64,000 nt of DNA from positions 62,001-126,000 of the forward strand of contig CANSAE010000004.1 in NCBI GenBank assembly GCA_947644595.1. Reading direction: 5' to 3'. The stretch's first letter is position 1. Every line of letters begins with the position of its first letter. Of the stretch, positions 63,502-64,000 are shown piece after piece. The notes below the pieces were generated by a model. That model saw only the letters and a program-made list of their open reading frames with translations. It searched no databases and was not told the origin of the DNA. This stretch comes from an uncultured Clostridia bacterium (lineage in GTDB: Bacteria; Bacillota; Clostridia; Oscillospirales; Oscillospiraceae). Position numbers and translations under genes: made by a program.

Positions 63502-64000
63502 ATGAAAAAACACATCTTGTTATTCACTTTGCTGCTGTGCCTGCTCGTCACCGGGTGCGCTAAGCAGGAAGCGGCAGCCCCGGAAGCGAATACCACCGTC
63601 ACCATCGCGGACCGGACGGTGCGGTTTGCGCTTCCGGAGGGGTTGGACGTGGAAAGCTCCGAATTTCCCGGAGACTACATTTTCACACCTATGGCCTATG
63701 AACCACCCACAAAAGCGGCGGAGGCCTTCTCCGCGCCTGACATCTGGTATGCCTCCGGCAGCGTGGAATGCCTGCCAAATTATGCGGCCTGGTGGATCAA
63801 AGATGTCTTGAAAGCCGCCCCGCTGTATGAGAATCACAGCTGGATCGTGGAAGACATCGGCAATATAGACGGCACGTCGGAGCCCGCTTATCTGTACAAG
63901 GTCGGGCATGACCTCTATTCCCTGGGGATTCTGGATCAATTGGAAGAGCAAGGCGTCGATATTGACGCGTTTGCGCATTCCAGTGAATCCTGGTGCGTGC
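63502..64000 (+). CDS. lipoprotein, N-terminal part
   Basis: A gene that runs off the right edge after 166 codons. The start MKKHILLFTLLLCLLVTGCAK is a lipoprotein signal with lipobox VTGC. The mature part begins with an Ala/Glu-rich linker and continues with RTVRFALPEGLDVESSEFPG and ESHSWIVEDIGN-like beta segments. No family is assigned. It lies 13 bases after the hexokinase gene. Confidence 0.75.
   Translation, partial: MKKHILLFTLLLCLLVTGCAKQEAAAPEANTTVTIADRTVRFALPEGLDVESSEFPGDYIFTPMAYEPPTKAAEAFSAPDIWYASGSVECLPNYAAWWIKDVLKAAPLYENHSWIVEDIGNIDGTSEPAYLYKVGHDLYSLGILDQLEEQGVDIDAFAHSSESWCV

Overview
This window looks like a chromosomal segment of a gut-type Oscillospiraceae (Clostridia, Firmicutes). 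The evidence is an alaS T-box leader, a DUF4093/RNase M5-like protein, SLH-anchored and dockerin proteins, Hsp33, YerC/YecD, SPFH/NfeD and strong sigma-A promoters. The lineage is inferred from gene families only. The left 27.4 kb is a high-GC prophage read entirely on the minus strand, truncated at the window's left edge.

Prophage (about 1-27,450). Read right to left, the early region holds an HTH protein, a coiled-coil protein, a Cro/CI-like regulator, a Topo VI-A/Spo11-like Toprim protein, a DUF6273 protein with a Tyr/Ser/Asn-rich segment, a DEDDh exonuclease, a membrane-anchored cell wall hydrolase, Gam-like, ERF, SSB, a replication initiator with internal iterons, a DnaC-like loader, RecU, a frameshifted m5C methyltransferase, a SprT-like protease, a MazG-like protein and a ParB-methyltransferase. 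It ends with an ArpU/DUF1492-type late regulator and a terminator. The late region follows: minor tail Z-like protein, terminase subunits, gpW-like joiner, portal, ClpP-type protease with nested scaffold, decoration protein D, capsid E, FI-like and FII-like proteins, a possible tail-completion protein, then a contractile tail sheath at the window edge. This is a lambda-type head module joined to a contractile tail. No integrase lies in the window.

Housekeeping block (27.5-38.9 kb): DUF4093/Toprim (RNase M5-like), holA, a frameshifted comEC and an XRE regulator; then hinT and alaS under a T-box; tRNA-Leu; and a Crp/Fnr-family regulator convergent with a thioredoxin-rhodanese-CoA disulfide reductase operon. 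That operon's promoter carries a Crp/Fnr-like palindrome at about -41.5.

Surface block (39-45 kb): a translationally coupled pair, a large secreted M60-family metallopeptidase with a dockerin and an SLH protein with a cohesin-like domain. I read this as a possible minimal cohesin/dockerin surface protease system.

Metabolic and accessory block (45-58 kb): a small conserved-looking protein, a DUF1906 glycoside-hydrolase-like protein, a lipoprotein, glycerate kinase and a 2-hydroxyacid dehydrogenase. A low-GC island follows, with a decayed serine recombinase, a sigma-like protein, a WG-repeat membrane protein and a truncated Rhs gene whose C-terminal region is interrupted at an AT-dinucleotide repeat.

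Right block (58-64 kb): a four-tRNA operon (Val, Phe, Gly, Cys) with hairpin-rich spacers, hslO, a methyltransferase, yerC, an NfeD-SPFH pair, a eukaryote-type hexokinase and a partial lipoprotein.
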